A stretch of DNA of 64,000 nucleotides from an uncultured Prevotellaceae bacterium (GCA_902774815.1 CACYJV010000010.1:44511-108510); one strand, 5' to 3'; positions 9,260 to 19,947 are shown, counted from the stretch's first letter. The notes: generated by a model not told the origin, from the sequence alone. Made by a program: numbers and translations.

Positions 9260-9844
9260 TTATTTCTTGCCGAGATGCCCCATAAGGGCAGTAAGAAGGC
9301 CTAACGTGATAAAAGCGCCCGGAGGCAACACAAAGAGAAGGATGTTACCGCTCTCGGGCAGGATGGTGGCTCCAAACAGGGAACCTGTTCCCAGCAGTTC
9401 ACGTACCATGCCAAGCATAGTCAACGCAAGGGTGAAGCCAAGGCCAATGCCGATGCCATCGAAGATGCTGGCCACGGGCGACTGCTTGCAAGCAAATGCC
9501 TCTGCACGACCAAGGATGATGCAGTTGACCACAATGAGTGGAATGAAGATGCCAAGACTCTTATCGATGTCTGGCAGATAGGCTTTCACGATGAGTTGCA
9601 GCACCGTGACAAATGCCGCAATGACCACCACGAAGACAGGGATGCGCACCTTGTCTGGCGTGACGCTCTTAATGCATGAGATAACGAAGTTGGTGCAAAT
9701 GAGTACTGCCATCGTGGCAACTCCCATCGACAAGCCATTGAGGGCACTCGTTGTGGTAGCCAGTGTGGGACACATACCAAGGAGTAGTACAAATGTAGGG
9801 TTCTCCTTGACGATACCGTTATTTAATATTTTAATGTAGTTCAT
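9260..9844 (-). CDS. rnfE: Rnf electron transport complex subunit RnfE
   Basis: Membrane subunit of the Rnf complex, paralogous to RnfA. The frame gives MNYIKILNNGIVKENPTF, then GMCPTLATTTSA and VNCIILGRAEAFA, where the two Cys residues match the cluster ligands shared with RnfA. The ATG at 9844 is chosen; a TTG two codons upstream is also in frame but less likely. It lies 53 bases after rnfG and 27 bases before rnfA in a single transcription direction. Confidence 0.96.
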   Translation of the reverse strand: MNYIKILNNGIVKENPTFVLLLGMCPTLATTTSALNGLSMGVATMAVLICTNFVISCIKSVTPDKVRIPVFVVVIAAFVTVLQLIVKAYLPDIDKSLGIFIPLIVVNCIILGRAEAFACKQSPVASIFDGIGIGLGFTLALTMLGMVRELLGTGSLFGATILPESGNILLFVLPPGAFITLGLLTALMGHLGKK

Positions 9845-9897
9845 GAGCAATAGGGACTTATGAGGGTTGAATGATTAGAGTTGAATGACGAGTGTTG

Positions 9898-10491
9898 CTA
9901 TTGGTCTGCCTTAAGATTCATGGCATAGGCATCATAAGCAGCGTTGACCGCATTGAGGAAGGCACGGCTGGTAATAGTCGATGCCGTGATGGCATCGACA
10001 TCGCCTCCATCCTTGGTCACTTGCAAAGGCTTTTGAGAAGGACTCTTCCCTATGATATTTCCTTTGCTTCCCTCTTGAAACCACTTGTCGGCTTTAGCAC
10101 CGAGTCCAGGCGTCTCTGTATGTTGGAGAATGGTGTAACCCACTATGGTTCCTTCAGTGTCAAAACCAACCAACACCTTCAAATCGCCGCCAAAACCCAA
10201 GGTGGTCGATTCAATGGCTACGCCAAGCGGACGCTTATGGCTGTCTTGCGTCTTATGAACGATGAAAGTCTGTGGCTTACCGTCGTTATATGTGATGGTA
10301 TCGGTGCCTATCACAGTGAGTTTCTCGCCACCCATCACCTTCTTGATACCGGCAGCCAGCGTCTGTTGTTCCTGTAGGGCGATGGGGCCTTCAGTGATGT
10401 GGTTGACCCAAGCCAAGATGCCACCCATGACGAGCGATACGGCAACTAATACAAGGATCATATTGCTGAGCGATGACCGAAGTTTCTTCAT
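9898..10491 (-). CDS. rnfG: Rnf electron transport complex subunit RnfG (covalent FMN protein)
   Basis: Protein of 197 residues with one N-terminal membrane anchor (residues about 10-29) and a periplasmic FMN-binding domain. The motif DAITASTITSRAF near residues 165-177 matches the S(T)GAT(S/T) type site where FMN is linked to a Thr through phosphate. It also has the ETPGLGAK segment common to RnfG and NqrC. In the complex it passes electrons between the periplasmic flavin and membrane subunits. It sits between rnfD and rnfE. Confidence 0.96.
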   Translation of the reverse strand: MKKLRSSLSNMILVLVAVSLVMGGILAWVNHITEGPIALQEQQTLAAGIKKVMGGEKLTVIGTDTITYNDGKPQTFIVHKTQDSHKRPLGVAIESTTLGFGGDLKVLVGFDTEGTIVGYTILQHTETPGLGAKADKWFQEGSKGNIIGKSPSQKPLQVTKDGGDVDAITASTITSRAFLNAVNAAYDAYAMNLKADQ

Positions 10492-10547
10492 ATCTTGCTA
10501 TGTTTGTTTCGTACTTTATAATATAATAATGTGTAAACTATCACTTG

Positions 10548-11558
10548 CTATTTTGCAGGAGCAGGCTGAGGTGTCTCACCAAAGCGGTGGGGCTTACAGT
10601 AGTTGTTAATGAGCGGCGTGAATGCATTCATTATGAGAATGGCAAATGACATACCCTCAGGATAGCTGCCCCAGTTGCGAATGACGACTGTCAACAGACC
10701 AATGGACACACCATAGATGAGTTGACCGCGTGTAGTCATCGGCGAGGTCACATAGTCGGTAGCCATGAAGATGGCACCCAGCATGAGACCACCACTAAGA
10801 ATCACTTGAAAAGGATTGGCATAGACAGGACTTGCCAAATGCAGAACCGTACTGAACAGGAAAACCGTGGCGATGATGCTCACAGGAATATGCCACGTGA
10901 TAATCTTCTGCCAGAGCATGAATGCCAATCCTGCAAGCAATGCCAAGGCACACACCTCACCAATAGTGCCAGCACCAAAGCCGTTGCTGACGTTTCCAAG
11001 TAACATATCAAGAGAGTTGGGCAGACGATCCAAAATGGAGGTATCGCCAGTCTTAATGGCTGTCTTCATGAGAGCCAGCGGAGTGGCTCCTGTTGTGGCA
11101 TCGGTATAGTTGAAGAACTGTCCGATAACCGGCCAAGAAGTCATAGCAGCAGGAAAGCTCACCAACAGGAAACAACGTCCAACGATAGCGGGATTGAAAA
11201 GGTTTTGGCCAAGGCCACCATAGCACATCTTACCGATGCCAATGGCAACCAAGGCGCCCAGAATGACCATCCAAATGGGTAGGTTGCTTGGCAGGTTGAG
11301 GCCGAGAAGGATTCCCGTAATGATGGCAGAGCCGTCGGTCAGGGTTGGCCGGCGATGGAGCATGTATTTGGCGATGGCCCACTCAAAGAGCATACAGGCA
11401 ACTACACTGGTTGAACATACAACGACACTACCGATGCCGAAGTAGAGGAACGATACCAGTAGTGTTGGAATCAGCGCAATGATGACACCATACATGTTCT
11501 TCTCGACAGACTCACTGCCATGGGCATGTGGCGATAGCGATACAATCAGTTTACTCAT
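10548..11558 (-). CDS. rnfD: Rnf electron transport complex subunit RnfD (covalent FMN membrane protein)
   Basis: Multi-helix membrane subunit homologous to NqrB/RnfD. Seen: MSKLIVSLSPHAHGSES start, the conserved LTDGSAIITGILLGLNLP, NLFNPAIVGRCFLL and the covalent flavin site ATTGATPLAL. The ATG at 11558 is preferred because the preceding in-frame residues are not family-like and a start at 11606 would overlap the rnfC end. About 336 residues. The C-terminus ends in a short Pro-rich tail. Confidence 0.96.
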   Translation of the reverse strand: MSKLIVSLSPHAHGSESVEKNMYGVIIALIPTLLVSFLYFGIGSVVVCSTSVVACMLFEWAIAKYMLHRRPTLTDGSAIITGILLGLNLPSNLPIWMVILGALVAIGIGKMCYGGLGQNLFNPAIVGRCFLLVSFPAAMTSWPVIGQFFNYTDATTGATPLALMKTAIKTGDTSILDRLPNSLDMLLGNVSNGFGAGTIGEVCALALLAGLAFMLWQKIITWHIPVSIIATVFLFSTVLHLASPVYANPFQVILSGGLMLGAIFMATDYVTSPMTTRGQLIYGVSIGLLTVVIRNWGSYPEGMSFAILIMNAFTPLINNYCKPHRFGETPQPAPAK

Positions 11559-11595
11559 ATATTTCTTGTTCTTTTCGTTCGGTAATAAAGATGGT

Positions 11596-12945
11596 TTACT
11601 TCGCATTCCTGGCGCGTATGATGCCCATCACGGCTGCCTTACCAAGGGAAATATTGTCGAGCAGCGGACGATGCGACGGGCAAGTGAACTGACAGGAACC
11701 GCAGGAGATACACGACGTGATGTCCTCATGCTCTGCACGATCATAGAGCTTATGGGCTGAAAGCTTAGCCAACAGATAGGGCTCAAGACCCATGGGACAT
11801 ACGCTGACACACTTAGCGCAACGGATGCAAGGTTGCACAGGCTTGCGTTTGGCATCATCGTCAGACAAAATGGTCACTGCATTGGTTCCTTTGCAGATAG
11901 GCACATCGGTCGTCATCAACGACCTACCCATCATCGGACCTCCTGCCAACACTTTGTTGTCGCCTTCTGGCATTCCGCCGCAAAGATCGATCAATTGCGA
12001 CATGGGAGTACCCATGCGAACGAGGAAGTTGGCAGGATGTGCAAGGCGTTTGCCACTCACCGTGGTGTAGCGTTCGAACAGAGGTTTGTGCTTCATCACT
12101 GCCTGATAGACGGCAAAAGCGGTACCGACGTTCTGCACAATGGCTCCAACGTTGACGGGAATGGCTGGCGGAGCAGGAACCTGTCGGCCGGTGACAGCAT
12201 CGACAAGTTGCTTTTCGCCGCCTTGCGGGTACTTCGTTTTGAGTGCAACCACCTCAATTCCCGGTATGTTGGCCGTCTTCTCACTCAGCAGGTCAATGGC
12301 CTTGGGCTTGTTTTGTTCAATACCAATGTAACCACGGCTGACCTTTGCAGCCTTCATCAGTAGTTGCAAACCTACGACAATCTCGTCAGGGTGCTCCATC
12401 ATCAAACGATAGTCGGAAGTGATATAAGGTTCACATTCCACAGCGTTGATGATGACGCACTCTGCCTTGGCGGTTGGTGGCGGACAAAGTTTCACATGGG
12501 TTGGGAAACCAGCACCGCCCATACCAGTTATGCCTCCACGCTTCACACGCTCAACAATTTCCTCGGGTGTCAACTCGGGATGATCTTCCAGACGTTCCAG
12601 TTTGTCACTGCGGTCAATGCTCTCTTCCCATTCGTCGCCTTCGGTAGTGATGACAATCACAGGCTTACGATAGCCAGTCGCATCGATAGCGGTATCTATT
12701 TTCAGAACTGTGCCTGATACAGATGAGTAGATGGGTGCCGAAACGAAACCACCAGCCTCAGCAATGAGCGTTCCAACCTTTACCTTGTCGCCCTTAGCAA
12801 CGACTGGTTTTGCTGGTGCACCGATATGCTGCGAAAGTGGAAACACGGCTTGTGCGGGCAGAGGCGCCACCTGCGTTGCTACTTCGGCCGTCAGTTTGTT
12901 CTCTTCGGGGTGAATACCACCTATTTTGAATGTCTTCATTTTCAT
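11596..12945 (-). CDS. rnfC: Rnf electron transport complex subunit RnfC (NADH/FMN and iron-sulfur subunit)
   Basis: Peripheral subunit of 449 residues. It has the N-terminal barrel-sandwich segment, the Rossmann-like region with GGITGMGGAGFPTHVK (FMN/NADH site), and two [4Fe-4S] motifs near the end: CIRCAKCVSVCP (about 370-381) and CISCGSCQFTCP (about 410-421). It would exchange electrons with NADH. The start overlaps the rnfB stop by 4 bases (ATGA), a sign of translational coupling; a second ATG is two codons in. It lacks the very long Ala-rich C-terminal extension seen in some proteobacterial RnfC. Confidence 0.97.
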   Translation of the reverse strand: MKMKTFKIGGIHPEENKLTAEVATQVAPLPAQAVFPLSQHIGAPAKPVVAKGDKVKVGTLIAEAGGFVSAPIYSSVSGTVLKIDTAIDATGYRKPVIVITTEGDEWEESIDRSDKLERLEDHPELTPEEIVERVKRGGITGMGGAGFPTHVKLCPPPTAKAECVIINAVECEPYITSDYRLMMEHPDEIVVGLQLLMKAAKVSRGYIGIEQNKPKAIDLLSEKTANIPGIEVVALKTKYPQGGEKQLVDAVTGRQVPAPPAIPVNVGAIVQNVGTAFAVYQAVMKHKPLFERYTTVSGKRLAHPANFLVRMGTPMSQLIDLCGGMPEGDNKVLAGGPMMGRSLMTTDVPICKGTNAVTILSDDDAKRKPVQPCIRCAKCVSVCPMGLEPYLLAKLSAHKLYDRAEHEDITSCISCGSCQFTCPSHRPLLDNISLGKAAVMGIIRARNAK

Positions 12946-13829
12946 GCCTGATCCTCCTTTTTGGGTTCAACATTAGTTTGCGGTAGCTCAACGGCAGGCT
13001 TCGGAGCAGGGAAATTAACTGCCACAATAGCTCCTGTGGGACAGGCTGCCACACACTTCTTGCATAAACGACACTTCTGCCAATCGATGTAGGAAAGATT
13101 ATCGGCAATGGTAATGGCCTCAAACTTACACTCTTTCAGGCACTTGCTGCAACCAATACAAGCCGACATGCATGCCTTTCGTGCAACTGCTCCCTTGTCT
13201 TTGTTGACACAGCTCACGTAGACACGACGTCCGCGGATGCCCTTCTTTCGCAATTCAATGATGTGGCGTGGGCACTGCTTCACACAAGCACCACAAGCGG
13301 TACACTTTTCTTCGTCAACCTTCGGAAGCCTCGTCTCGTCATCAATGACAATAGCGCCAAACTTGCAGGCTGATACGCAGTCACCGCAACCTAAACAACC
13401 ATAGCCACAACCTGATTCGCCGGCACTACACATGTTCATGGCAGCGCAGGTCGGCATACCGTCATATTGAGCAATGGTGGGACGATGTTCCTTGCATCCA
13501 TTGCATCTGACCACTGCCACCTTTGGTTCGGTTTCTGCGACAGAAATACCAAGGATGTCGGCCACTTGCCCCATGACCTTCGAACCGCCTGCAGGACAAT
13601 TGAGTCCTTCGAGCGATCCTTTGTCTGCAGCTTTCACAAGAGCTTCGGCCATGGCACTACACCCAGGAAATCCGCAACCTCCACAGTTGGCTCCAGGAAG
13701 AGCCTCACCCACATTGGTTATACGTGGGTCTTCTTCGACATAGAACTTCTTAGCCGCAACATACAGTCCTATTGCGGCAATAAGAGCGATGGTTCCTAAA
13801 ACTAATACGGCTGTAATCATGAAATCCAT
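12942..13829 (-). CDS. rnfB: Rnf electron transport complex subunit RnfB (multi-cluster ferredoxin)
   Basis: Protein of 295 residues: one N-terminal helix (about 5-27), an Fe-S domain with CGGCGFPGC (Cys 49, 52, 57 and a fourth near 78), then a Cys-rich region with several [4Fe-4S] motifs (CGDCVSACKFGA, CTACGACVKQCP, CIGCSKCLKECK, CRLCKKCVAACP). This is the entry point for electrons from ferredoxin in Rnf complexes. The C-terminal tail is Pro- and Glu-rich. First gene of the rnfBCDGEA set and 44 bases after rseC. Confidence 0.97.
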   Translation of the reverse strand: MDFMITAVLVLGTIALIAAIGLYVAAKKFYVEEDPRITNVGEALPGANCGGCGFPGCSAMAEALVKAADKGSLEGLNCPAGGSKVMGQVADILGISVAETEPKVAVVRCNGCKEHRPTIAQYDGMPTCAAMNMCSAGESGCGYGCLGCGDCVSACKFGAIVIDDETRLPKVDEEKCTACGACVKQCPRHIIELRKKGIRGRRVYVSCVNKDKGAVARKACMSACIGCSKCLKECKFEAITIADNLSYIDWQKCRLCKKCVAACPTGAIVAVNFPAPKPAVELPQTNVEPKKEDQA

Positions 13830-13873
13830 CTGTACTTCTTTCTTATTAAATAATGAATAATCTTAATGATAAC

Positions 13874-14296
13874 TTAAATCAACTTGGTCACCCGAAACTG
13901 CAGTTGGTGTTCTATACGACCACTTATCATCCGCATACACAGGAAGCATACCACCAAAGCAGCAAGCGAAGCCAACGCCCCAAGCCCTTCATTCCCTGTC
14001 AGTGCGGTAACGATGGCAAGTGTAGCCACTATTACCACCAACGGAATGACAAAAGCCATAACCAGGGCACGTACAGCCACCTGCTTTGTCTCAACGATGC
14101 GAACTCGTTCGCCCACCGTGTAATTTGCAACATCAGCATTGGCAATATCGACTGTCATGGGCTTACCTTCTGCTGCAATGCAATGTGTGGCAACCTTGCA
14201 TGCCTCACAAGCCGATTGCCGGGTAATGCTGACCTGCATGTGGCCATCGTCGATGCTGACGACTGTTCCTTCGTGACTAATCTCGTTATGCTTCAT
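13874..14296 (-). CDS. rseC: RseC/MucC-family membrane protein
   Basis: Protein of 140 residues. The N-terminal half has the family Cys cluster CEACKVATHC followed by a beta-rich segment; two hydrophobic helices lie at about residues 77-99 and 104-122. RseC proteins sit beside rnf genes in many bacteria, and in E. coli the Rsx (Rnf) complex with RseC keeps SoxR reduced; the exact role in Bacteroidetes is not known. Its start overlaps the end of the asparaginase gene by 11 bases, so it is translated from the same message. Confidence 0.92.
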   Translation of the reverse strand: MKHNEISHEGTVVSIDDGHMQVSITRQSACEACKVATHCIAAEGKPMTVDIANADVANYTVGERVRIVETKQVAVRALVMAFVIPLVVIVATLAIVTALTGNEGLGALASLAALVVCFLCMRMISGRIEHQLQFRVTKLI

Positions 14297-15329
14297 GAAC
14301 CGTGGTTATTTCGCCTGCGATACTAGTCGTCATGAGTTGCCGAATGAGTTGATGGTCATTGGGATAGAGTGCGTGCAGGTACATGAGTTTCGTGATGGCT
14401 GCTTCTACTGTACTGTCAAGGCCGCTGATGATGCCAGCGCTCATCAGTTGATAACCAGCATCATAACGTTGCATGGCCACTTGTCCTTCCACGCATTGAC
14501 TGATGTTCACAATGATGACGCCACGCTCTGTGGCTTGGCGAAGTGCATCTATGAGCCAAGGTTGTTCGGGTGCGTTGCCACTGCCAAAGCTGCGCATAAC
14601 GATGGAGTGAAGTCCTTCTATGTTGAGCATGTCACGCACAATGCGTTCCTGAATACCAGGGAATAGCGAGAACACCATCACGCCAGGATCCATATCGGTA
14701 TGTGGCGTCATTGGCCGATTGTAGTCGGGTTGCAGTATGTTGTGGCGATGGAAATTGAAAGTGACGCCTGCATCGCACAAGTGTGGATAGTTAAAGGAGT
14801 CAAAGGCGTCGAAACCGTCGGCATTCTGCTTTGTTGCCCGATTGCCACGCAAGAGTCGACCACTGAAATAAATTCCCACCTCAGGAACCATGGCACGCCC
14901 ATCGCTTCTATGAGCAGCAGCCAATTCAATGCTTGTGAGCAGGTTCTCCTTGCCATCAGTACGTAGTTGCGCTATAGGAAGTTGAGAACCAGTCAGTATG
15001 ACAGGCTTCGTCAGGTTCTCCAACATAAACGACAGAGCCGATGCCGTGTAGGCCATGGTATCAGTACCATGCAGTACGACGAAACCATCGTATTCGTCGT
15101 AACGATCATTGATGATGCTTACAAGTTGTGCCCAGGTAGCTGGATCCATGTTACTCGAGTCGATGGGCGTTGGAAACTGGCATACATCAATGCCCGTCTG
15201 AATCAGTTTCATTTCAGGCATATTGTCCAAAAGATGGGCAAAGTCAAGAGGTTCGAGGGCTCCAGTGACCGGGTTGAGACCCATACCAATAGTTCCTCCC
15301 GTATAGATGATCAATACTTTGTTTTGCAT
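14286..15329 (-). CDS. ansA: Type I L-asparaginase
   Basis: Cytoplasmic L-asparaginase (347 residues) that hydrolyses asparagine to aspartate and ammonia. The first catalytic threonine is in YTGGTIGM near the N-terminus and the second in the motif HGTDTMAYTASALSF. No signal peptide, and the length fits the AnsA (type I) group rather than the periplasmic type II. It is the first gene of a probable long transcript running through rseC and the rnf genes, overlapping rseC by 11 bases; the promoter TATCTTTG lies 21 bases upstream. Confidence 0.95.
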   Translation of the reverse strand: MQNKVLIIYTGGTIGMGLNPVTGALEPLDFAHLLDNMPEMKLIQTGIDVCQFPTPIDSSNMDPATWAQLVSIINDRYDEYDGFVVLHGTDTMAYTASALSFMLENLTKPVILTGSQLPIAQLRTDGKENLLTSIELAAAHRSDGRAMVPEVGIYFSGRLLRGNRATKQNADGFDAFDSFNYPHLCDAGVTFNFHRHNILQPDYNRPMTPHTDMDPGVMVFSLFPGIQERIVRDMLNIEGLHSIVMRSFGSGNAPEQPWLIDALRQATERGVIIVNISQCVEGQVAMQRYDAGYQLMSAGIISGLDSTVEAAITKLMYLHALYPNDHQLIRQLMTTSIAGEITTVHEA

Positions 15330-15349
15330 GACATAAACAGGTTTTGGTG

Positions 15350-15379
15350 CAAAGATACGAAAAAGATTCGACTTTCAAG
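15350..15379 (-). promoter_or_regulatory. Promoter for ansA-rseC-rnf transcript
   Basis: On the minus strand TATCTTTG (15357-15350) matches the Bacteroidetes -7 element TAnnTTTG, with CTTG at 15379-15376 as a -33 element 18 bases away. It is back to back with the uxaC promoter. Confidence 0.7.
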
Positions 15380-15380
15380 T

Positions 15381-15411
15381 TTTGAGTTTCGAGTTTTTTT
15401 TTGTACCTTTG
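15381..15411 (+). promoter_or_regulatory. Promoter for uxaC
   Basis: TTTG at 15381-15384 and TACCTTTG at 15404-15411 are separated by 19 bases, a full Bacteroidetes-type promoter, 46 bases before the start codon. Confidence 0.75.
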
Positions 15412-15457
15412 CGGAAAATATAGTATTCATACAGTAAAACCTAAGCAAACCAAAACA

Positions 15458-16861
<1,404 letters not shown>

Positions 16862-16887
16862 TACTTAGGCATTTACAATTAAGATGA

Positions 16888-16946
16888 GGGTAAAAAGGTA
16901 AAAAATGACGATTTGTCTTTACTTTTTTACCCTTTTGCTTTTTTAG
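16888..16946 (+). terminator. Terminator after uxaC
   Basis: GGGTAAAAAGGTAAA (16888-16902) pairs with TTTACTTTTTTACCC (16918-16932), with one wobble pair, followed by TTTTGCTTTTTT. Confidence 0.7.
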
Positions 16947-16969
16947 CTATGATTTTTTTTGTAATTTTG
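16934..16969 (+). promoter_or_regulatory. Probable promoter of polysaccharide export lipoprotein gene
   Basis: TAATTTTG at 16962-16969 matches the -7 element, 34 bases before the start codon. The nearest TTTG (16934-16937) is 24 bases upstream, slightly too far, so the -33 element is weak. Confidence 0.5.
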
Positions 16970-17003
16970 CACCGAATTTAACGAAATCATTTTAGAAAAG
17001 AAT

Positions 17004-17804
17004 ATGAAGAAGATTCTCATCCCGTTTGTCGTGCTGGCCATGATCGTACTCATGGGCAGCTGCACAGGTAGTAAGGAAGTGGCCTACTTCCAGAACATCG
17101 ACTCGCTGAGTTTGGCTGCATCGAAGGGACTTTACGATGCCCGTATCATGCCGAAGGACATGCTTACCATCACCGTGAGCGCATCCGATCCAAAGGCTGT
17201 GAGCCACTTCAACCTCTCGGTGTCTAACACGCTGAACCCAACTGGCAGTCTTTCAACAGGCGCCGGTACACTGCAGGGCTATCTCGTCGACAACGACGGC
17301 TACATCAACTTCCCCATCATCGGTCGTCTGCATGTGGTTGGCAAGACAAAGTCGGAGTGCGAACAGATGATCCACGATAAAGTGAAGCCTTATCTGGCAG
17401 CTACTGAGGATCCTATCGTGACGGTGCGCATGGCCAGTTACCGCGTGACCGTGATCGGTGAGGTCAGCGGCCCGAAAGTGGTGCCCGTGTCGACCGAGAA
17501 GATGAGCATCATCGAAGCCCTTGCGCAGGCTGGCGACCTCTCAATCTACGGTAAGCGCGACAACGTGCTGCTGATTCGCGAGGATGCCACGGGCCAGAAG
17601 ACCCACGTGCGCCTGAACCTGAATGATGCCAATATTTTCAACTCGCCGTATTATTACCTGCAGCAGAACGACATTATCTACGTGGAGCCCAACCGCGTGA
17701 AAGCCAAGAACTCTGCCATCGGCCAATCTACGACCATTTGGTTCTCCTTCATCGGTATCGTAACGTCGGTTGCTTCGCTGCTGGTAAACATCCTGAGAAA
17801 TTAA
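17004..17804 (+). CDS. Polysaccharide export outer-membrane lipoprotein (Wza-like, Poly_export plus SLBB)
   Basis: Lipoprotein of 266 residues with signal ending in lipobox MGSC (Cys near residue 20). The Poly_export domain covers about residues 45-150 (IMPKDMLTITVSASDP, PIVTVRM) and an SLBB segment about 150-235 (VTVIGEVSGPKVVPV). One hydrophobic segment is at the C-terminus (about 243-262), as in many Bacteroidetes members. It would form part of the outer-membrane exit for capsule or exopolysaccharide. The usual partner, a Wzc-type chain-length kinase, is not adjacent, so it is an orphan here. Strong terminator directly downstream. Confidence 0.9.
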   Translation: MKKILIPFVVLAMIVLMGSCTGSKEVAYFQNIDSLSLAASKGLYDARIMPKDMLTITVSASDPKAVSHFNLSVSNTLNPTGSLSTGAGTLQGYLVDNDGYINFPIIGRLHVVGKTKSECEQMIHDKVKPYLAATEDPIVTVRMASYRVTVIGEVSGPKVVPVSTEKMSIIEALAQAGDLSIYGKRDNVLLIREDATGQKTHVRLNLNDANIFNSPYYYLQQNDIIYVEPNRVKAKNSAIGQSTTIWFSFIGIVTSVASLLVNILRN

Positions 17805-17817
17805 GCTAACAGTAAAG

Positions 17818-17863
17818 AAAGAAGAATGAACATGACGAACGCCCTGTTCATTCTTCTTTTTTT
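17818..17863 (+). terminator. Terminator after polysaccharide export gene
   Basis: A 15-base perfect stem (AAAGAAGAATGAACA at 17818-17832 and its complement at 17845-17859) followed by a T run. Confidence 0.85.
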
Positions 17864-17930
17864 ATTCCATATCTTCAATACAATAGTTTTCAGAACGACA
17901 CTCTTTTAGCACACAACTCATCCTCCCATA

Positions 17931-19769
17931 ATGGAACAACTCAAACACGAATGTGGCGTTGCCATGATACGCCTCTTGAAGCCACTCGAATACTATGAAC
18001 AGAAGTATGGCACATGGAAGTATGGCTTGAACAAACTCTATCTGATGATGGAGAAAGAGCACAACAGGGGACAAGAAGGCGCAGGCATAGCCAGTGTGAA
18101 ACTAGATACAGAACCAGGTCACGAATATATGTTCCGTGAACGTGCAGAGGGCAAAGATGCCATTGATAAGATTTTTGCCACCGACGTCAACAAGTTCAAA
18201 GGTGAACTCTACATGGGACATCTGCGCTATTCGACGACTGGAAAAAGCGGCATGTCATATGTCCACCCATTCCTGCGGCGCAACAACTGGAAGGCAAAGA
18301 ACCTCTGTCTGTGTGGTAATTTCAACATGACCAACATCGACGAGATCTTCGAAAAGCTTACTCGCCAGGGCCAATGCCCACGCATCTACAGCGATTCCTA
18401 CATCATGCTTGAATTCATGGGACACCGTCTCGACCGCGAAGTGGAACGCAATTTCACTGCTGCTCAAGCTATGGAGCTCGTCGATACCGACATCACCCGC
18501 TACATAGAGGATCATGTGAAGATGAGCAACGTGCTGAAGACGGCAATGGCCGACTTCGATGGAGGCTATGTGGTATGTGGTATGACAGGCTCAGGCGAGA
18601 TGTTTTCCATGCGCGACCCATGGGGTATTCGTCCAGCATTCTACTACATCAACGACGAAGTGGCTGTGCTCGCCAGTGAGCGTCCGGTACTTCAGACTTG
18701 CTTCGACCTGGAGTGTGACGAAATCAAAGAACTCGAACCCGGCACTGCTTTGCTCATTAAGCGCAACGGACAGTGCTCCATTGAGCGCATACTTGAACAG
18801 AAAGGCGATTCAAAGTGCTCGTTTGAGCGCATCTACTTCAGCCGAGGTAACGACCGCGACATCTATAAGGAGCGTAAGCAACTGGGCGAACAGCTCACTC
18901 AGCCCGTGCTCCGTGCCATTGATTACGACACCGAACACACTGTATTCTCATTCATTCCCAATACTGCCGAAGTAGCTTTCTATGGTATGCTCGACGGTTT
19001 CAAGCACTACGTGAACGAGAAGAAGGTGGACAAGATTCAAGAGATAATCGGTAAAAATCCCTCACGCGAAGAACTCGAAGCTATCCTTGCCGAGTATGTT
19101 CGCACTGAGAAAGTGGCCTGGAAAGACATCAAACTGCGTACTTTCATCACTGAAGACTCGTCGCGAAACGACCTTGCTTCGCATGTCTACGACATCACTT
19201 ACGAGAGCTTACGCACTGGTGTCGACAACCTTGTGGTCATCGATGACAGTATCGTCAGGGGAACAACGCTGAAAGAAAGCATCTTCCGCATTCTCGATCG
19301 CCTGCATCCGAAGAAGATAGTCATGGTCAGCAGCGCGCCACAAATACGCTATCCCGACTACTATGGCATAGACATGGCCCGTCTGGAGGAGTTCTGTGCC
19401 TTCCGTGCAGCTATCGATCTGCTGAAGGAACGCAATTTGCACGACATCATCGACACGACCTATCGCCGTTGCCTTGAGGAACTTCGCAAGCCGAAAGACG
19501 AGATGACGAACCACGTACGCAACATCTACGAGCCCTTCACCGTGGAAGAGATTAACCATAAAATCGTCGACATGCTTCGCCCCAACAACGTGACGACGCC
19601 CATCGAACTGGTGTTCCAGTCCATCGAAGGACTCCATGAGGCGATCCCCGAGAACCGTGGCGACTGGTACTTCACGGGCCGCTACCCCACCCCAGGCGGC
19701 ACGAAGCTCTGTCTGCAGGCCTTTGTCAACTACATTGAACACTACTATCAGTTTGAGCATAAGTTCTAG
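17931..19769 (+). CDS. Amidophosphoribosyltransferase-type class II glutamine amidotransferase, long form
   Basis: Protein of 612 residues related to PurF, which makes phosphoribosylamine from PRPP and glutamine in purine synthesis. The presumed nucleophile is Cys 8 in HECGVAMI, so a 7-residue propeptide would have to be removed. Other amidotransferase features are RGQEGAGIAS and the CGNFNMTN oxyanion segment. The PRPP-binding loop VVIDDSIVRGTT is at about residues 435-446. It is about 100 residues longer than E. coli PurF, with extra sequence between the domains and at the C-terminus. Many Bacteroidetes carry such a long homologue besides a normal-length PurF, so purF is not assigned with certainty. 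Single-gene unit, terminator downstream. Confidence 0.85.
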   Translation: MEQLKHECGVAMIRLLKPLEYYEQKYGTWKYGLNKLYLMMEKEHNRGQEGAGIASVKLDTEPGHEYMFRERAEGKDAIDKIFATDVNKFKGELYMGHLRYSTTGKSGMSYVHPFLRRNNWKAKNLCLCGNFNMTNIDEIFEKLTRQGQCPRIYSDSYIMLEFMGHRLDREVERNFTAAQAMELVDTDITRYIEDHVKMSNVLKTAMADFDGGYVVCGMTGSGEMFSMRDPWGIRPAFYYINDEVAVLASERPVLQTCFDLECDEIKELEPGTALLIKRNGQCSIERILEQKGDSKCSFERIYFSRGNDRDIYKERKQLGEQLTQPVLRAIDYDTEHTVFSFIPNTAEVAFYGMLDGFKHYVNEKKVDKIQEIIGKNPSREELEAILAEYVRTEKVAWKDIKLRTFITEDSSRNDLASHVYDITYESLRTGVDNLVVIDDSIVRGTTLKESIFRILDRLHPKKIVMVSSAPQIRYPDYYGIDMARLEEFCAFRAAIDLLKERNLHDIIDTTYRRCLEELRKPKDEMTNHVRNIYEPFTVEEINHKIVDMLRPNNVTTPIELVFQSIEGLHEAIPENRGDWYFTGRYPTPGGTKLCLQAFVNYIEHYYQFEHKF

Positions 19770-19810
19770 ATGCAGCTTGTAAACGGGCACTTTTGAGCAT
19801 CAAAACAAGC

Positions 19811-19858
19811 AGGATGGCATTGAAACACATGGTGTATTTCAATGCCATCCTTCATTTT
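19811..19858 (+). terminator. Terminator after the PurF-like gene
   Basis: A 15-base perfect stem (AGGATGGCATTGAAA at 19811-19825; complement at 19837-19851), 11-base loop, then a T-rich tail. Confidence 0.8.
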
Positions 19859-19886
19859 TGCGACCCAAATACTTCTGTAAAGGGCA

Positions 19887-19916
19887 CAAAAAACCGCCAG
19901 GTCTGAGACCCAGCGG
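19887..19916 (-). terminator. Terminator after the small lipoprotein gene
   Basis: On the minus strand CCGCTGGGTC pairs with GACCTGGCGG (two G-U pairs), loop TCA, followed by six T. It faces the terminator of the opposite-strand gene at 19811. Confidence 0.75.
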
Positions 19917-19947
19917 CATTCTCTCACTTTTCAGTTCAAGCTTTTTC

